A stretch of 64,000 bases of DNA from Amyelois transitella (GCF_032362555.1 NC_083524.1:2032001-2096000); one strand, 5' to 3'. Counted from the first letter of the stretch, positions 1 to 10,482 are shown. Numbers and translations are program-made. Notes: a model not told the origin generated them from the letters alone.

Positions 1-1
1 C

Positions 2-475
2 ACGCAGGAGACCACCTCCACGTCGTGCACGATTGCTCCTACAACGGAATTAGTTGCAGATGCCAGCGAATCAAAGAAATCCGAGCCGAATGTGGAAATC
101 CCAGACTTAATAGAAGACTTCTTCGGTCTTCAGAATGCACAAGCGAACATTGGATCAATCTCGCAGTGTATCTCGAAACAGGCGAACGGCAAGCAATACA
201 TTTTGAGATCGCCGGGAGAATGTGGTCTAAATGTAGTGAAACTCGAGACTTATCCATTCGCAAAAATATCCGGCTTAGACAAGAAAAATTGGTGGAAGCA
301 CGCAGACACGAAGATGGTTTTCTTGACGACTTCTTGTGTAGATCCGATTCAAATTCAGTTGAACAAACTGCAGAACTCAGTAATGAAAGAAGTGGGAAAA
401 ATAAAAGGAATAACAAAGGAAGTAAAGGAGATCAGTTATTGGAATTCTTTTGGCGGTTTCCAACATCGCCAATAA
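2..475 (+). CDS. Unrecognised ORF fragment, open at the left edge
   Basis: This frame is open from the first bases of the window to a stop at 473-475, so the true start may lie outside; the first ATG is at 92. It starts Thr/Ser-rich (to about 80) and then becomes a soluble, mixed-charge segment with a Trp-Trp pair near 285 and lysine-rich, helix-like text near 365-430. I see no signal peptide, membrane segment or known motif, and I do not recognise the family. Another open frame overlaps it at 25-636, so coding is not certain. It lies just upstream of a decayed densovirus-type helicase and may belong to the same insertion, but that is inference. Confidence 0.3.
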   Translation, partial: TQETTSTSCTIAPTTELVADASESKKSEPNVEIPDLIEDFFGLQNAQANIGSISQCISKQANGKQYILRSPGECGLNVVKLETYPFAKISGLDKKNWWKHADTKMVFLTTSCVDPIQIQLNKLQNSVMKEVGKIKGITKEVKEISYWNSFGGFQHRQ

Positions 476-622
476 ATAATATATTTAATAATTCTGTATG
501 GTTCAATTCACAGTGGAAATATTTACCTTTGAATCATACTCATATAAAGGCGATTCAACGTATATTTCAACGTCAATTGTGCGACATGAATGTAATCTCT
601 TCGTATAGCTATAGAATTATTA

Positions 623-915
623 ATGTTTCAATTTAACAATAATGCCGATCGTGTTCGTCAATTTTTATTAGAATTATATAATATTTTAGATAGAGTAATA
701 AGAAAAATTGTATGTTTATGTTAAGCCAGCCAAATGCAGGTAAAAATTATTTCTTTGATGCAGTAATTCATTTTTTTCTAAACTTTGGACAAATTGGTAA
801 TTTTAATAAATATAATAATTTTCCTTTGATGGAATGTGTGAATAGACAAATAATATTATGGAATGAACCTCACTGTGAAACAAGTGCCTTTGAGACTAGA
901 AAAATAATTATAGCG
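623..915 (+). pseudogene. Decayed densovirus NS1-type SF3 helicase fragment (endogenous parvovirus-like)
   Basis: The text encodes a superfamily 3 helicase core of the kind found in insect densovirus NS1: a Walker A stretch with residues NAGKN at 733-747, then a Walker B-type region with the residues WNEP near 858-870. The frame changes between the leader (ATG at 623) and the P-loop part near 705-715. Similarity ends abruptly at about 905-915, before the rest of the ATPase domain, and no capsid gene is recognisable. This is a truncated, frameshifted copy fixed in the host genome and cannot encode a working protein. Family assignment rests on the P-loop and the following motif only; I have not aligned it. 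Confidence 0.6.
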
Positions 916-1299
916 CTCCACATCATTCACGCACAGCACATCCAATGGACACCCCGGCACACTACGGTTACAATACTGCTGCTGGAGCCAGTACGAGAGT
1001 TCAATCACATGCTTCGAATTATAGCATTGAAAACGATTCATTACAAAGCATCCCAAGTCCATCTACTTCAAGCTTGCTTGATTTTGATTTTTCTACATTA
1101 AATCAGGATAATAATAATAAATTTACTTTACCTCAACGTTACAACCAATCTCTCCTTAGCAGATATACTTGCTCGCATATTTGTATTTGTGTGTTGCAGT
1201 TTGTAATAATTTATCAAATGTCTTGTAATTGGCCTCGTCTTTGTAAAGTGTATGAAATTCACCATAATGCTCCCGTGTCGACAGCATAGGATGAACCCA
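916..1299 (+). other. Stretch of uncertain origin between helicase relic and copia relic
   Basis: One frame is open from 945 to 1289 and reads as a Ser/Asn/Gln-rich low-complexity polypeptide to about 1155, then becomes Cys/Tyr-rich. I recognise no family. It may be part of the viral insertion or of the decayed copia polyprotein that ends at 1412. Confidence 0.2.
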
Positions 1300-1302
1300 C
1301 AA

Positions 1303-1412
1303 CTTACCAAACTAACCACACTGCTGATGTATTAACAAAGGCACTTAGCGCTAATAGGCATTATAAATGTATTGAAGGTATGGGAGTTAGTTCGACAGAT
1401 AGTAGGAAATAA
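1303..1412 (+). pseudogene. Copia-type pol, last ~35 residues of RNase H (relic)
   Basis: The frame ending at the TAA at 1410-1412 contains the residues ADVLTKAL, the conserved end of Ty1/copia polyproteins; the intact copia at 39.7 kb has the equivalent ADMLTKPL. Upstream the reading frame is lost. What remains is the extreme 3' end of a copia insertion. Confidence 0.7.
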
Positions 1413-1461
1413 AATGTTCTGTTATTTCAGTAAAAATTGTGATTTATTCGCTGTAGTTGGG

Positions 1462-1600
1462 ATGTTAGAATATAGATATGGTAACATCGAATAAACAAGA
1501 CAGCGCCATCATGGGTTTAAAAATAGAATAAGAACCTTTGTGTATTAATATTGTCTGTGGTTAATAAAGTCTTTCCTTTCGTGGCTTTGTAACTGAAAAC
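1462..1600 (+). repeat. Probable 3' LTR remnant of the copia relic
   Basis: A purine-rich run (about 1455-1461) precedes TGTTAGAATA about 50 bp after the pol stop, which is where a copia 3' LTR should start. A TTAATAAAG polyadenylation-like signal lies near 1562. The far end and a 5' partner are not visible, so the boundary is approximate. Confidence 0.45.
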
Positions 1601-2299
1601 GTGGTTTCTTTTTATAATAGTTTTAAATTTTAAACTTGATTTGTAGTTATAGTAGATAGTTCAGAATTTCTAGTACATATACACCTTTAAAAGATTAAAG
1701 ATCTTTGTTTTATTTCATTCTTTTACTTTGACACTTTAAGGCAACAAAGACATAATTTAATGTATATCCTACAATGATTGTTATTTTTTTTAAATAAGTT
1801 TTTTTGCAATAACGACATAAGTGAGGACATTTTTTTTTATTAATTTATTATCTGATAATAGGATATCTAGTAAAACTCATTACTATTTAGTTTGAAAGTG
1901 AATTAATGAACAAAGCCAATTCAATAAGTTTACCTAATAATAAAACCCTTTTTTTTTGTTAAACACGTAAACGTGGTGTCCTGTAAAATGGTGATTTTTT
2001 TATTATGTCGGTCTTGCAATAAGTGAGCGATAAGTAAATTTTATAATTTAATAATTAAAGAAACTCTGTTATTTGATTCCACTGTTTTATTTTTTTACTT
2101 CCTTAGGCGTTCGCGTTTCCCCCACCTTCCCCTAAGTTTATTCGCAATTTTCTTTGATTACAGTATAATATTAAAGAACGTTCTGTTATAACTGCCGAAG
2201 CACCATGAAATGGGTAAATAACCCCATGAGAGGCCATTCCGTTATTAGAAGGGTCATTCCGTTACTACTCCATACTTATAAAAAAGGAATTTTTTTATG
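1601..2299. other. AT-rich stretch with no recognisable gene
   Basis: Low-complexity A/T runs predominate. I see no ORF above 60 codons, inverted repeat or known repeat family here. Confidence 0.5.
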
Positions 2300-2535
2300 T
2301 GCCGTGTGGCTCCCAGCTCCAATAAAAAAAGAATAAGTCCACTCCATCTCTTACCCACGGATGTCGTAAAAGGCGACTAAGGGATAGGCTTATAAACTTG
2401 AGATTCTTCTTTTAGGCGATGGAAAATTAATTAAATTAAAATTATCATCAAGCCAAAAAACTGAACGTGGTCTATCAGTCTTTTCAAGACTGTTGGCTCT
2501 GTCTACCCCGCAAAGGATGTGACTATATGTATGTA
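2300..2535 (+). mobile_element. S1 SINE-like repeat (first copy; family description)
   Basis: S1 is the commonest repeat in this window. Full copies are about 255-265 bp, begin TGCCGTGTGGTTCCCGGCACC, contain ATGGATGTCGTAAAAGGCGAC and end in a (TATG)n tail. I see no tRNA-type box A/B pair and no ORF. The last ~45 bp resemble the 3' end of the RTE LINE in this window, and clean copies have 10-12 bp target duplications, both typical of a SINE moved by a LINE. This copy is diverged in its middle. The Tc1 element at 2538 sits inside its TATG tail. Confidence 0.85.
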
Positions 2536-2537
2536 TA

Positions 2538-4260
2538 CAGTGGGTTGCCAAATTAATAGGGACAGTCACATTTTTTATCATATTTTTTCTTCAGGCGCGT
2601 TTGACTGCTATTTCAAGTGGTGTAAGTGGTCCTGGAATGTATTTTTATGTTCACAGCACCTCTACAGATCAACTTGAAAGTAAATTTCAAGTGTTATGGG
2701 ATTTGTTTATTTTGTAAAAATATTTTATTATCGGGAGAGACGCGCAGTCCTTCACACGTGTAAAAGTAAAATAAGTAACTAATTATTTTAAAAAGTTATT
2801 TTGTGATTTTGTGAAATTATTATTGACTGCAAGTAAGTATTACTTTATTTTTATTAAATCTTAAGTATTTTGGGGCTGATTTTAGGACGAAATTAATTAA
2901 TTTTTTATTTTTACAGCTTTCACTATGGGTCGAGGGGTAGATTTGTCTCCAAGAAAAAAATCTGAGGTTAAAACCCTTCTTTTGCACACAAGTCATTCTC
3001 AGAGGAAGATAGCAGAACTGGCTGGTGTTTCTAAGTCGGTAGTAAATAAAATAAAAATAAATCTGGATCAAGATCAGCCACTTTTGCCCAAAAGAAAAGG
3101 CAAATGCGGAAGAAAACGGATTACGACACCACGGTCCGATAGGAAAATCAGGGATATGTGTTTGCAAAACAGGAAGAAAAGTGCTGGATTGTTAACCCAG
3201 ATGGTACAGGAGTCTGGAATACAAGTTTCGAAGAGAACTGTACAGCGTAGGTTGGCAGAGGAAGGCCTGACCGGACATCGCCCAGCTAAAAAACCGCGAC
3301 TGACAGAGGCGATGAAGAAGAAACGACTTGCTTGGGCTCGTGAACACCGTCTGATGAGTGTTGAAGACTGGAGCAAGGTCAGTTTTAATGTCAATTGATA
3401 ATTTATATTAATATTATGGTATATTATCTAAAAAGATTTTCATATAAGTTATAAATATTTTTTTTCAGGTGTGTTTCTCAGACGAATCAACATTTGAGAT
3501 TCTTGCCGACAAAAGCAACTTTGTCAGGCGGCGCCCAGGCGAGAAATTTCACCCTGACTGCATTGTGGAACGCGTTAAACACCCTGTTAAAATAATGGTA
3601 TGGTCTGTCATAAGTGCTAAAGGGGTTGGGCGTCTCTACATTGTCCAGGGAACCATGAGACAGGACCAATACAGGCAGGTCCTAGAAACTCGCTTGTTGC
3701 CGCAACTCCGGGAATGGTTCTCAGAGGGGGAGGAATTCATGTTCATGCATGACTCAGCACCATGCCATAAAGCAAGGAGTGTAACAAAATTTTTAGCAGA
3801 CCACAATATACCAGTTTTACCTTGGCCTGGCAATTCTCCAGACATGAACCCCATCGAAAACTTATGGGAAATTACCAAGGCGGAAATTGCCAAGGAAGTG
3901 ATAACCACCAAGGTAAAACTGATCGAAAAATTAATAAATGTGTGGCACCACAACCCTAAAATAAAGGAAAGTGCCAAACAGTGCATAGAAAGTATGCCGA
4001 GGCGGATCGAAGCACTCATTCAGGCTAAAGGAAATGTGACAAAATATTAGCAATATCTCATTGCCATTTTCGTAATACCTGCTAATATTTTCTAATTACC
4101 CAAAGACTGTTATTTTTTTGTTTAAACTACTTGTAAGATGTGTGTCTAATATTATTAAATATAATTATAACTCAAAACAACGTTTTTAATTAGTTATGGA
4201 CCAATAAAGTGTAAAAAAACAATATTTTTCGACTGTCCCTATTAATTTGGCAACCCACTG
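2538..4260 (+). mobile_element. Tc1-family DNA transposon, apparently complete
   Basis: The 1723-bp element has perfect 30-bp terminal inverted repeats at 2538-2567 and 4231-4260, both starting CAGTGGGTTGCCAAATTAAT when read inwards. It is flanked by TA on both sides (2536-2537 and 4261-4262), the Tc1/mariner target duplication. It carries one transposase gene in the sense direction. It is inserted in the tail of an S1 repeat. Perfect TIRs and an undamaged gene suggest recent arrival. Confidence 0.93.
2925..4050 (+). CDS. Tc1-type transposase, DD34E, two coding exons
   Basis: This gene encodes a cut-and-paste transposase acting on the element's own TIRs. Exon 1 is 2925-3377 and exon 2 is 3469-4050, joined by a 91-bp intron (donor GTCAGT, acceptor TTTTTTTTCAG) that restores one 344-aa frame. 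Residues 1-120 form paired helix-turn-helix DNA-binding domains. The catalytic triad is D156 (FSDES), D246 (MHDSAPCH) and E281 (NPIENLW), with exactly 34 residues between the last two. All catalytic residues are present and there is no internal stop. A 5'UTR intron is plausible at 2833-2916 (donor GTAAGT, acceptor TTACAG), 8 bp before the ATG. The length matches the family norm of about 340 aa. Confidence 0.92.
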
Positions 4261-4262
4261 TA

Positions 4263-4616
4263 TATGTTTTTATTTTTGGTTTATATCGAATGAAAACTGC
4301 TGAACAGATTTTGAAGATTTTTGGCACAATGACAAAATTTTTTTTTAAAGAAGGCATTTTCTGTAGTTTTCCACGAGAGCATAACCTCGCGCAAAAACTA
4401 GTAATATATAAAGAGAAAAGATACGTATGTTAATAAAATAACTAACTCAAAAAGTACTGGAACGATTTTGATGCGATTTGACATGAACACAGATTATATA
4501 TAATGTAGCCAGTCATAGGCAGTCAAGAAAATTAACCAAAACAATTTTCACGGGAGTGAACCCTCTAGGTTCTAGGATAATATTCATATTTTTATACTAT
4601 ACAACAATGGCAGTTT
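4263..4616. other. AT-rich repeat debris, no gene
   Basis: It holds text such as CGATTTTGATGCG near 4470, common in diverged insect repeats. No ORF or clear boundary is visible. Confidence 0.4.
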
Positions 4617-5810
4617 CTAGTTGTTCTGTGCCGCGTCCTGCTCCGCCGCTGTTCCTTTTGCGGTTGCAATTGCTGTTCGCAGTGCTGTTTTGGCCTTAAC
4701 TAAAGCCGCACATAAGGCAGCCTCCGTGGCCTCTTCCCGGCATTTTCTTCTTCGATATCGGGTGTATTGGCGTCTTGCTTTAATGCTAGCTTGTCTCAAT
4801 TGTGTGAGCTCCGACGTCCACCAATACGCCTGTTGTTTGTGAGATGAACTAGCCCGAGGTGCAGACTCATCATATGTGTCACTCTCGTATGCAACCTTCA
4901 CCTTCGCATTGGGACACCAGCTTTTTATTATGGCTGCCTCATGTAAGAACTCTTTGTCAACTTTCTTTTGCCTCGTCGTCTTTTTAGAGACCTCGGGTCT
5001 CTGGAGAAAAGAAGCGTCAGTGGATGTCGACGCCTCACCCCTAGCACCTCTAACGGGCACATCTGCCGAAGAATCTTCCGACGGCACTTCCACTTCCTGC
5101 TCCTCATTTTTTTTCGGCAGGAGGCGTCCCTCTATGCGCTCAAATAGAGCATCTATCATGGGGCTGGCTGTCGCAAGTATGAAGTTCTTCAATTCCTCAA
5201 CTTTGTTCAGTGCCTGTCGAAGTTCTACCAACGACCCAGGCCCCGGAGTCAATTGCTTCGACCGTTCACGGTCTACTGCAACACACAGCTCTGAAAATTC
5301 TTTTTCTAGAGAAGTTACCTTGGCTTCCAAGTGCTTATTTTTTTCGCGGAGCCTTTCTATTTCCTCGCTACTTGATCTAGCGCTCAGAGATGATACAATA
5401 TGTTCAAGGGATGTGGCAGCATCGTTCAGACTTTTACGAAAATGAGGCTGAAGATTTTCTGAATGAGCCACAATTTCGCGTATAACGCTTAAATCTTTCG
5501 CGGCTTGGTCTTCATATGAGCTTTCTTTTAGAGCGACCATTTGTGTGTTTTGCTCTTCTGCCTCGTTGACAATTTCGCGCGCCGCAGCAAGGGTTCTAGG
5601 TGTTTTCTTCTCTACGCTCACGCACTCCGCTACAGATTTCGAGGAAACCTTTGGTTTCGTTTTCTCATGTGAGGAACACGAGTCCCACTGTCGGATCTTG
5701 CCCCCCCCAGATACGGTGGGGCAGCCCACGCCCGAAGGCGAGGAAAGGGATTCTCCAACCGCGGTGCGGTTGGTACCCTCCTGGGGTATTAGTTTTTTGA
5801 GATTCGACAT
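4617..5810 (-). CDS. R1-type non-LTR retrotransposon ORF1 fused to an ORF2 remnant (internal deletion)
   Basis: This is an uninterrupted 397-aa minus-strand frame with ATG at 5810-5808. Residues about 100-200 are strongly helical and charged (heptad-like, coiled coil), followed by an acidic Ser-rich linker, as in ORF1 proteins of R1/TRAS-type elements. The last ~70 residues change character: YWWTSEL followed by an Arg/Ala-rich helix resembles the segment after the endonuclease domain of R1-group ORF2. The zinc knuckles that normally end ORF1 and most of the endonuclease are missing, so a deletion has fused the two ORFs in frame. Reverse transcriptase is absent. The frame has stayed open despite this, which could mean a recent deletion or a non-autonomous element. 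Family placement is from motif recall. Confidence 0.6.
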   Translation of the reverse strand: MSNLKKLIPQEGTNRTAVGESLSSPSGVGCPTVSGGGKIRQWDSCSSHEKTKPKVSSKSVAECVSVEKKTPRTLAAAREIVNEAEEQNTQMVALKESSYEDQAAKDLSVIREIVAHSENLQPHFRKSLNDAATSLEHIVSSLSARSSSEEIERLREKNKHLEAKVTSLEKEFSELCVAVDRERSKQLTPGPGSLVELRQALNKVEELKNFILATASPMIDALFERIEGRLLPKKNEEQEVEVPSEDSSADVPVRGARGEASTSTDASFLQRPEVSKKTTRQKKVDKEFLHEAAIIKSWCPNAKVKVAYESDTYDESAPRASSSHKQQAYWWTSELTQLRQASIKARRQYTRYRRRKCREEATEAALCAALVKAKTALRTAIATAKGTAAEQDAAQNN

Positions 5811-6180
5811 TATTAATTTCCTTTTTTACAGGGTTAGGTCCCTGAAAGATTGCAGGATATTAGCCTACAGCCAATGAGACCCCTTTTACCAGGGAGTAAT
5901 TGGTTGTAGCCCAAGGTGCACCGTCCCGGATCCTTTGGAAGCCCGCTACTGTTACCGGATTTTTGCAAATCAAGCAAGATAAGCAAAGTCTTCAAAGGTT
6001 CGGGCACTCGAGGAGGTTTCCTACAAACAGCACCTCAAGAAAAAGCTCTAACGCTCCAATTAGACTATATTTCACCACACTATGCTTTGACTTGACATTG
6101 ACACTATTGACAGTATTGAATTGACACTCATTACACTGGCTGGCACTACTGCACACTATTGATTTTCTATTGATTGTAAA
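5811..6180 (-). other. Probable 5' leader of the R1-type element
   Basis: The sequence upstream of the minus-strand ORF has no reading frame of its own and is GC-richer than its surroundings until about 6100. A run of Ts and a C8 tract (5700-5707) lie around the start of the ORF. The 5' end is not marked by any repeat I can see. Confidence 0.3.
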
Positions 6181-6316
6181 AGATCGTTGCGTTTTTCAAA
6201 TAGTATTGTTCTTGAGTTTTATTTAGTGAGATTACCAAACGTAGTGATCAGTAGAGCAAAAGCGAAAAATTATCTCGGAATCTAAGCAGACTCTACAAGT
6301 GACATTAATTATCATA

Positions 6317-8010
6317 ATGAATGGACGCAATCTAGAATCAATAAAGACGAAAAAGATATACAAAATATCGTCAAGTATCTCAATGTTTGCAATCCCTTTA
6401 GTGACAACGAAAATTGTGCGCTTCGAAATATTTACACCGGTCAACTCGCTGATGAATCTACTTCCCTTCTTCTTCTTCTTCTTCGTAACTATATCTAAAA
6501 AAGAAAGTAAAACTACTCCTAATAAAAAGTTACAAGATGCTACAGATGTGAGTCTTTTCCAAAAAACATTCTTGTTAGCTAATCAACGTGGATATGACAC
6601 AAAAATTTTAGCATCTCATGAAATTTTAGATTATTGCAAGTATCTTTTTGACTCAGAAGGATTTTATAGGAAGAATCCAAAATCGGAACTCGCTCTGGAA
6701 ATTGAAAATAATTTTAAGTGCGGTGCAAACACACGGAGTGAGGTTTTTAAATTAGAAAATTCTAAAATTTTTATTGTTGACGGTATGGCACTTGTTCACC
6801 GAATCCAATTGAAAAATTTCAACACCTTTGGTGATTTTGCTGAGGCATTCTTCAAAAGAATCCACGATCTATTCTTGCAAACAAGTGTAAAACGAGTAGA
6901 CGTAGTATTTGACAGATATGATGATATTTCGATAAAATATTTGGAGTCAACTGTACGAAGTAAAAATAAAAAAATCAAAAATTTCATAATTTCAAATGAT
7001 CATACTAAAATTCCGAGTAATTGTAACGATTTCTTTTCAAGCACTGAAAATAAGTTACAGCTTGTTAAATTTCTCTGCACTGCTGCTCCTAGATATCTAC
7101 CAATAAATGATGATTGCAAGTTATATATTTGTGGAGGATTTGATGATCCTACACAATGTTTTAAATTGCAAGGCTCTTTATTTCTTGAGGTACCAGAATT
7201 AAAATCGAACCATTTAGAAGCCGATTCAAGAATGTTTTGTCACATTTTTCACGCTGTAAAAATTCAAGCTGCTCATATTATAATTATTAGTGCTGATACA
7301 GATGTTTTCATCTTGGGAATTTATTTTTGGAATATGCTAAAACGTCTCAACTGTTTAGGCTTGTGGTTTGACGGTTCATACAAGAAGAAATACATTTCAG
7401 GATGTCATTTGGCTGCTCAATCCTTGGGTGAAAACGTTTGTCGTGTTTTGCCAGCATTACACGCTCTCAGTGGTTGTGATTCTACCAGCAGACTAGGTTC
7501 AAAAAAAACGCTTTAAAAGCTGTATCCTTGGATTTTATTCAAAAAGCTTTGCGACATTTGGGAAACCCATACTTGAGTGTCGAGCAGTTAATTGAATTAG
7601 AAACCATTTGCACCTATCTTTTTGCGAAAAAAAAATCAACTGCTGATGAACTTCGACATAAATTAATTTCACAAAATCTCGGCTTCGGCTTAAATTTATT
7701 GAGAATAATTTGCACATCAGACGCTTTACATTTACATATACTAAGAGCTTCAGCACAAACATACATATGGATTAATGCAGACAAAACTATACTACAGCCT
7801 ATTGATTTTGCCTTATTAGGCTATGAAAGAATAGATGACAATTTGCTCCCACGACAACTTACGAAGCAACCGTTACCGGAATCGTTGATTCAGCCCTGTA
7901 AATGTTCTTCAAATTGTCAAACCAAAGCTTGTTCTTGTCGAAAATTGTTATTAAATTGTATTTCGCTTTGCAAATGTATTAATAATGATTGCCAAAATAA
8001 AAAAGAGTAA
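6317..8010 (+). pseudogene. PIN/XPG-like domain protein with C-terminal CXC cysteine cluster, one frameshift
   Basis: Two adjacent frames (to 7516, and from 7528 to 8010) form one ~560-aa protein broken by a single-base loss in an A8 run at 7503-7510. The middle resembles a metal-dependent nuclease-like fold I know from repetitive animal proteins: VDGMALVHR (about 6778), FDRYD (6909), the acidic motif SADTDVF (7289), and HALSGCDSTS (7459). The end holds a CXC/tesmin-like cluster (CKCSSNCQTKACSCRK... CKC, 7903-7975). A (CTT)n tract codes a Phe run near 6465. The first ATG in frame is 6317, but the N-terminus looks non-homologous and the start may be wrong. AATAAA signals follow at 8030 and 8041. 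I see no terminal inverted repeats. Similar proteins are multi-copy in animals and may ride on transposons; the function is unknown. Confidence 0.5.
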
Positions 8011-8059
8011 TTTTTACATTTTGCTTTTGAATAAAACTTAAATAAACAATTTTTTTATC

Positions 8060-8395
8060 AACAATTATTGTTATTATTTTAATTTTTTTTGTTTATTTTT
8101 CCCATTGCCTAGTTATAAGTATCTTTAATTATTAGAAATAATTGGATATTGTTAAAAAAACAACTATTAAAATAGTTTCAAAGCATTTGTTTAGTCTATT
8201 TACTTGAATATTCAAAGGAGTGGGGGAAACAAAAAAATGGACCAACAGGTCTCCTGGCAACATCCGGATTCTTAATCTGCAAGCTTTTCTGAGTTCAAAA
8301 TGATTTACAGTATGCGGTCCTCACATTTTGCATACTCAACTCCCTCCAGCTCCCGGTCTAAATATGTTGGTTAATAAAGACTTTTTTGTTTCAGT
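8060..8395. other. Intergenic stretch, no gene seen
   Basis: AT-rich downstream sequence of the PIN-like gene. It ends just before the pogo-like N-terminus. Nothing recognisable. Confidence 0.4.
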
Positions 8396-8396
8396 G

Positions 8397-8715
8397 TGCG
8401 CAACTATAAAAAAAATCCGATCGAGGTACTAAATCTGTTGAGTTGATGCAACGTGCAGCAGAATTAGTTATCAATGGGAATAAATCATTGAGGCAGATAT
8501 GTCGTGACTTTGAATTAAGTAAAACTTCATTGTCAAGATTTATTACACGAATGAAATATGACCCTGTTAAAATGTGGAAGATGTATGAAGAAAAACAGGA
8601 CGATGAAAGTTCATCATTCTTTTTTTTAGGAACATCTTTAATACAAAGTATAACATCGGATGCGGATCAACAAGAGTCGATGTATGCTCCAAATGCACGG
8701 AAATATCAGAAATTT
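8397..8715 (+). pseudogene. Pogo/Tigger-like transposase, N-terminal part
   Basis: The frame reads RNYKKKSDRG followed by a psq-type helix-turn-helix (SLRQICRDFELSKTSLSRFI, about 8485-8545), the N-terminal DNA-binding module of pogo/CENP-B-like DDE_1 transposases. It stops at 8725. The rest of what is probably the same element appears 5.8 kb downstream (14496-15118 and 16191-16455), so it has been split by later insertions and has lost its catalytic core. Assigning both parts to one copy is inference. Confidence 0.6.
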
Positions 8716-8739
8716 TTAAAAATCTAATGATAACGACAA

Positions 8740-9320
8740 GGTCCTACACATGGCCTCGTTGCGGATTCATAAATTAAAAGCAAGATGTTTTTATACTTTC
8801 TTGCGGGAGTATGATGAACAAATTTTTTCCATATCATATGATTGTCAAAAAAAATCAATTCATTTGATTGTCAAAACAAGGTTTTACCCAAAATACCTCA
8901 CCAAATTGCATATTATTCCAGACAATTATATATTACCAACTTTACCATTGTGATTGGCACAAACACAAACAAGTTTCCTAAGGAAAATGTCCGCATATAT
9001 ACATTGACTGAAAATGTCCATGCTAAGTCGTCAAATGAGATTGCATCGGCCGTTTTCGATTTACTTACACAAACTGATTTAACTGGCAAAAAAAGCTGCG
9101 AATTTTTGCGGATGGGTGCGGCTCACAAAATAAAAACAGTACTATGATCGCTATGGTAGCTTACTGGTTAACAAATTGTGCCCCGAGAAATATCAAAACG
9201 GTCGAACTTATATTTCCTATTCCCGGACATTCATTCATGCCGGCAGATCGTATTTTTGGACATACAGAAAAAGAAGTAAAAAATAAGGAAGTTATACGCC
9301 TCAATTTTACCTCCGTTTAA
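8740..9320 (+). pseudogene. DUF7869-like repetitive protein fragment, frameshifted
   Basis: Three frames in succession (8750-8953, 8842-9147, and 9144 to about 9320) carry pieces of one protein type often found in repetitive insect loci. They read RQLYITNF, then YTLTENVHAKSSNEIASAVF, then a GHSFMPADRIFG block near 9228-9265. Frameshifts lie at about 8860-8900 and 9140. I recognise the last block as the pattern ending DUF7869-type domains. Function unknown; probably transposon-borne. Confidence 0.45.
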
Positions 9321-9884
9321 AACTATTGATCTCTTATCAATAACAAAAAATAATATAAATTAATTTAATGTTTAATGTCATTCTAGTTCCTATATTCATG
9401 CCAAAAATTATAATTATATTACTTTTATGCAAAATTATGTCTTTTTTTTTTGTTTATTATTCCCATAATATTATTTTTATTCATCACAAAAAGTCTAGAA
9501 ATAGAATTGTCACAACTTGCCTTGGTACCTGTCACAACTTGCCTCGGTATTAGGAGAGTTGTGACAAAGGGACTAAGGGCAGGGGGGGCAAGACATGGAA
9601 GCTGGCAAGACCTACTGGGTGTCATCAGCCGCACGAACGACCAATCACAGCCGCTCGGACTCGTTATGGTGCGTCACCATCTTGTCTTTCAGTCAGCGTT
9701 GTAACCGGCTTGTAGGACCACTCGTGTTTGCTCTAGCGCCAAAAACTCGATTTTAGACAACTTTGTTGTGATTTTCTTGTTGTGCATCACACGTGTTTTG
9801 TGCCTGAACCTAAGTTGTCGAGAACCGACTGAAATTTATTCTTATTTTTAATGATTACCTACACCAGCAGGTTAAATCATGCTT
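9321..9884. other. Intergenic stretch with a short direct repeat
   Basis: It contains two near-identical 20-bp copies of GTCACAACTTGCCTYGGTA at about 9509-9528 and 9531-9550. A GC-richer patch (9550-9720) follows, with no frame I can assign. Confidence 0.35.
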
Positions 9885-9914
9885 GTTTCCATATTTTGAT
9901 TCGTTTTTTATGGC

Positions 9915-10482
9915 ATGTTATTATGCGAATCCTTATTTTTGCAAAAAAAAGAAATTGTTAAATATTTGATAGAATCGACAAGATTTTATGTCGACGGTAC
10001 GTTCAAAATTTGCCCGAAGTGTTTCCGTCAAGTATATACAATTCATGCAGGTATCGGCAGCAATGAAGAATATGTCAATGTAGTTCCTGTGCTTTATGCA
10101 TCACTCCCTGACAAAACAAGGTCTACATATGAAATTTTATTCCATATGATCAAGAGTCAGGTCAAAGATTTGAATCCTACGCACATTTTTATGGACTATG
10201 AAGTGACTGCGATAATGGCCATTAAAGATTTATTTCCAGATGTTAAAATAGTTGGGTGTTATTTTCACTTCTGTCGCAGTTTATGGCGAAAAGCAAAGCA
10301 AATGGGGGTAGTGAAGTCAAAATTGGGTAAAATCCATGTTAAATTGTGCACAGTACCTACTGTCACATCTACCTCCGGACTTTTTGGATGAAGGGTGGCT
10401 GTACGAGATAAGTGAAAGTCCCCATAGTACCGAAGTCACTAATTTCAACGATTATTTCGACACTCTCATCGCCACGTGGTAC
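9915..10482 (+). pseudogene. MULE transposase, N-terminal/catalytic part
   Basis: The frame shows the MULE domain: YVDGTFKICP (about 9985), a block ending MDYEVTAIMAI (about 10190) and the C-x2-H-like GCYFHFCRSLW (about 10257). One frameshift near 10345-10355 moves the frame to LPPDFLDEGW. Coding ends at about 10482, where a piggyBac insertion begins; the C-terminal part resumes at 12808. The element is inactive. Confidence 0.75.

Noticed and set aside
4621-5877. Plus-strand ORFs over the R1-type ORF
   Set aside because: Antisense shadows with odd Ser/Phe-rich composition; the minus frame is longer and has recognisable structure.
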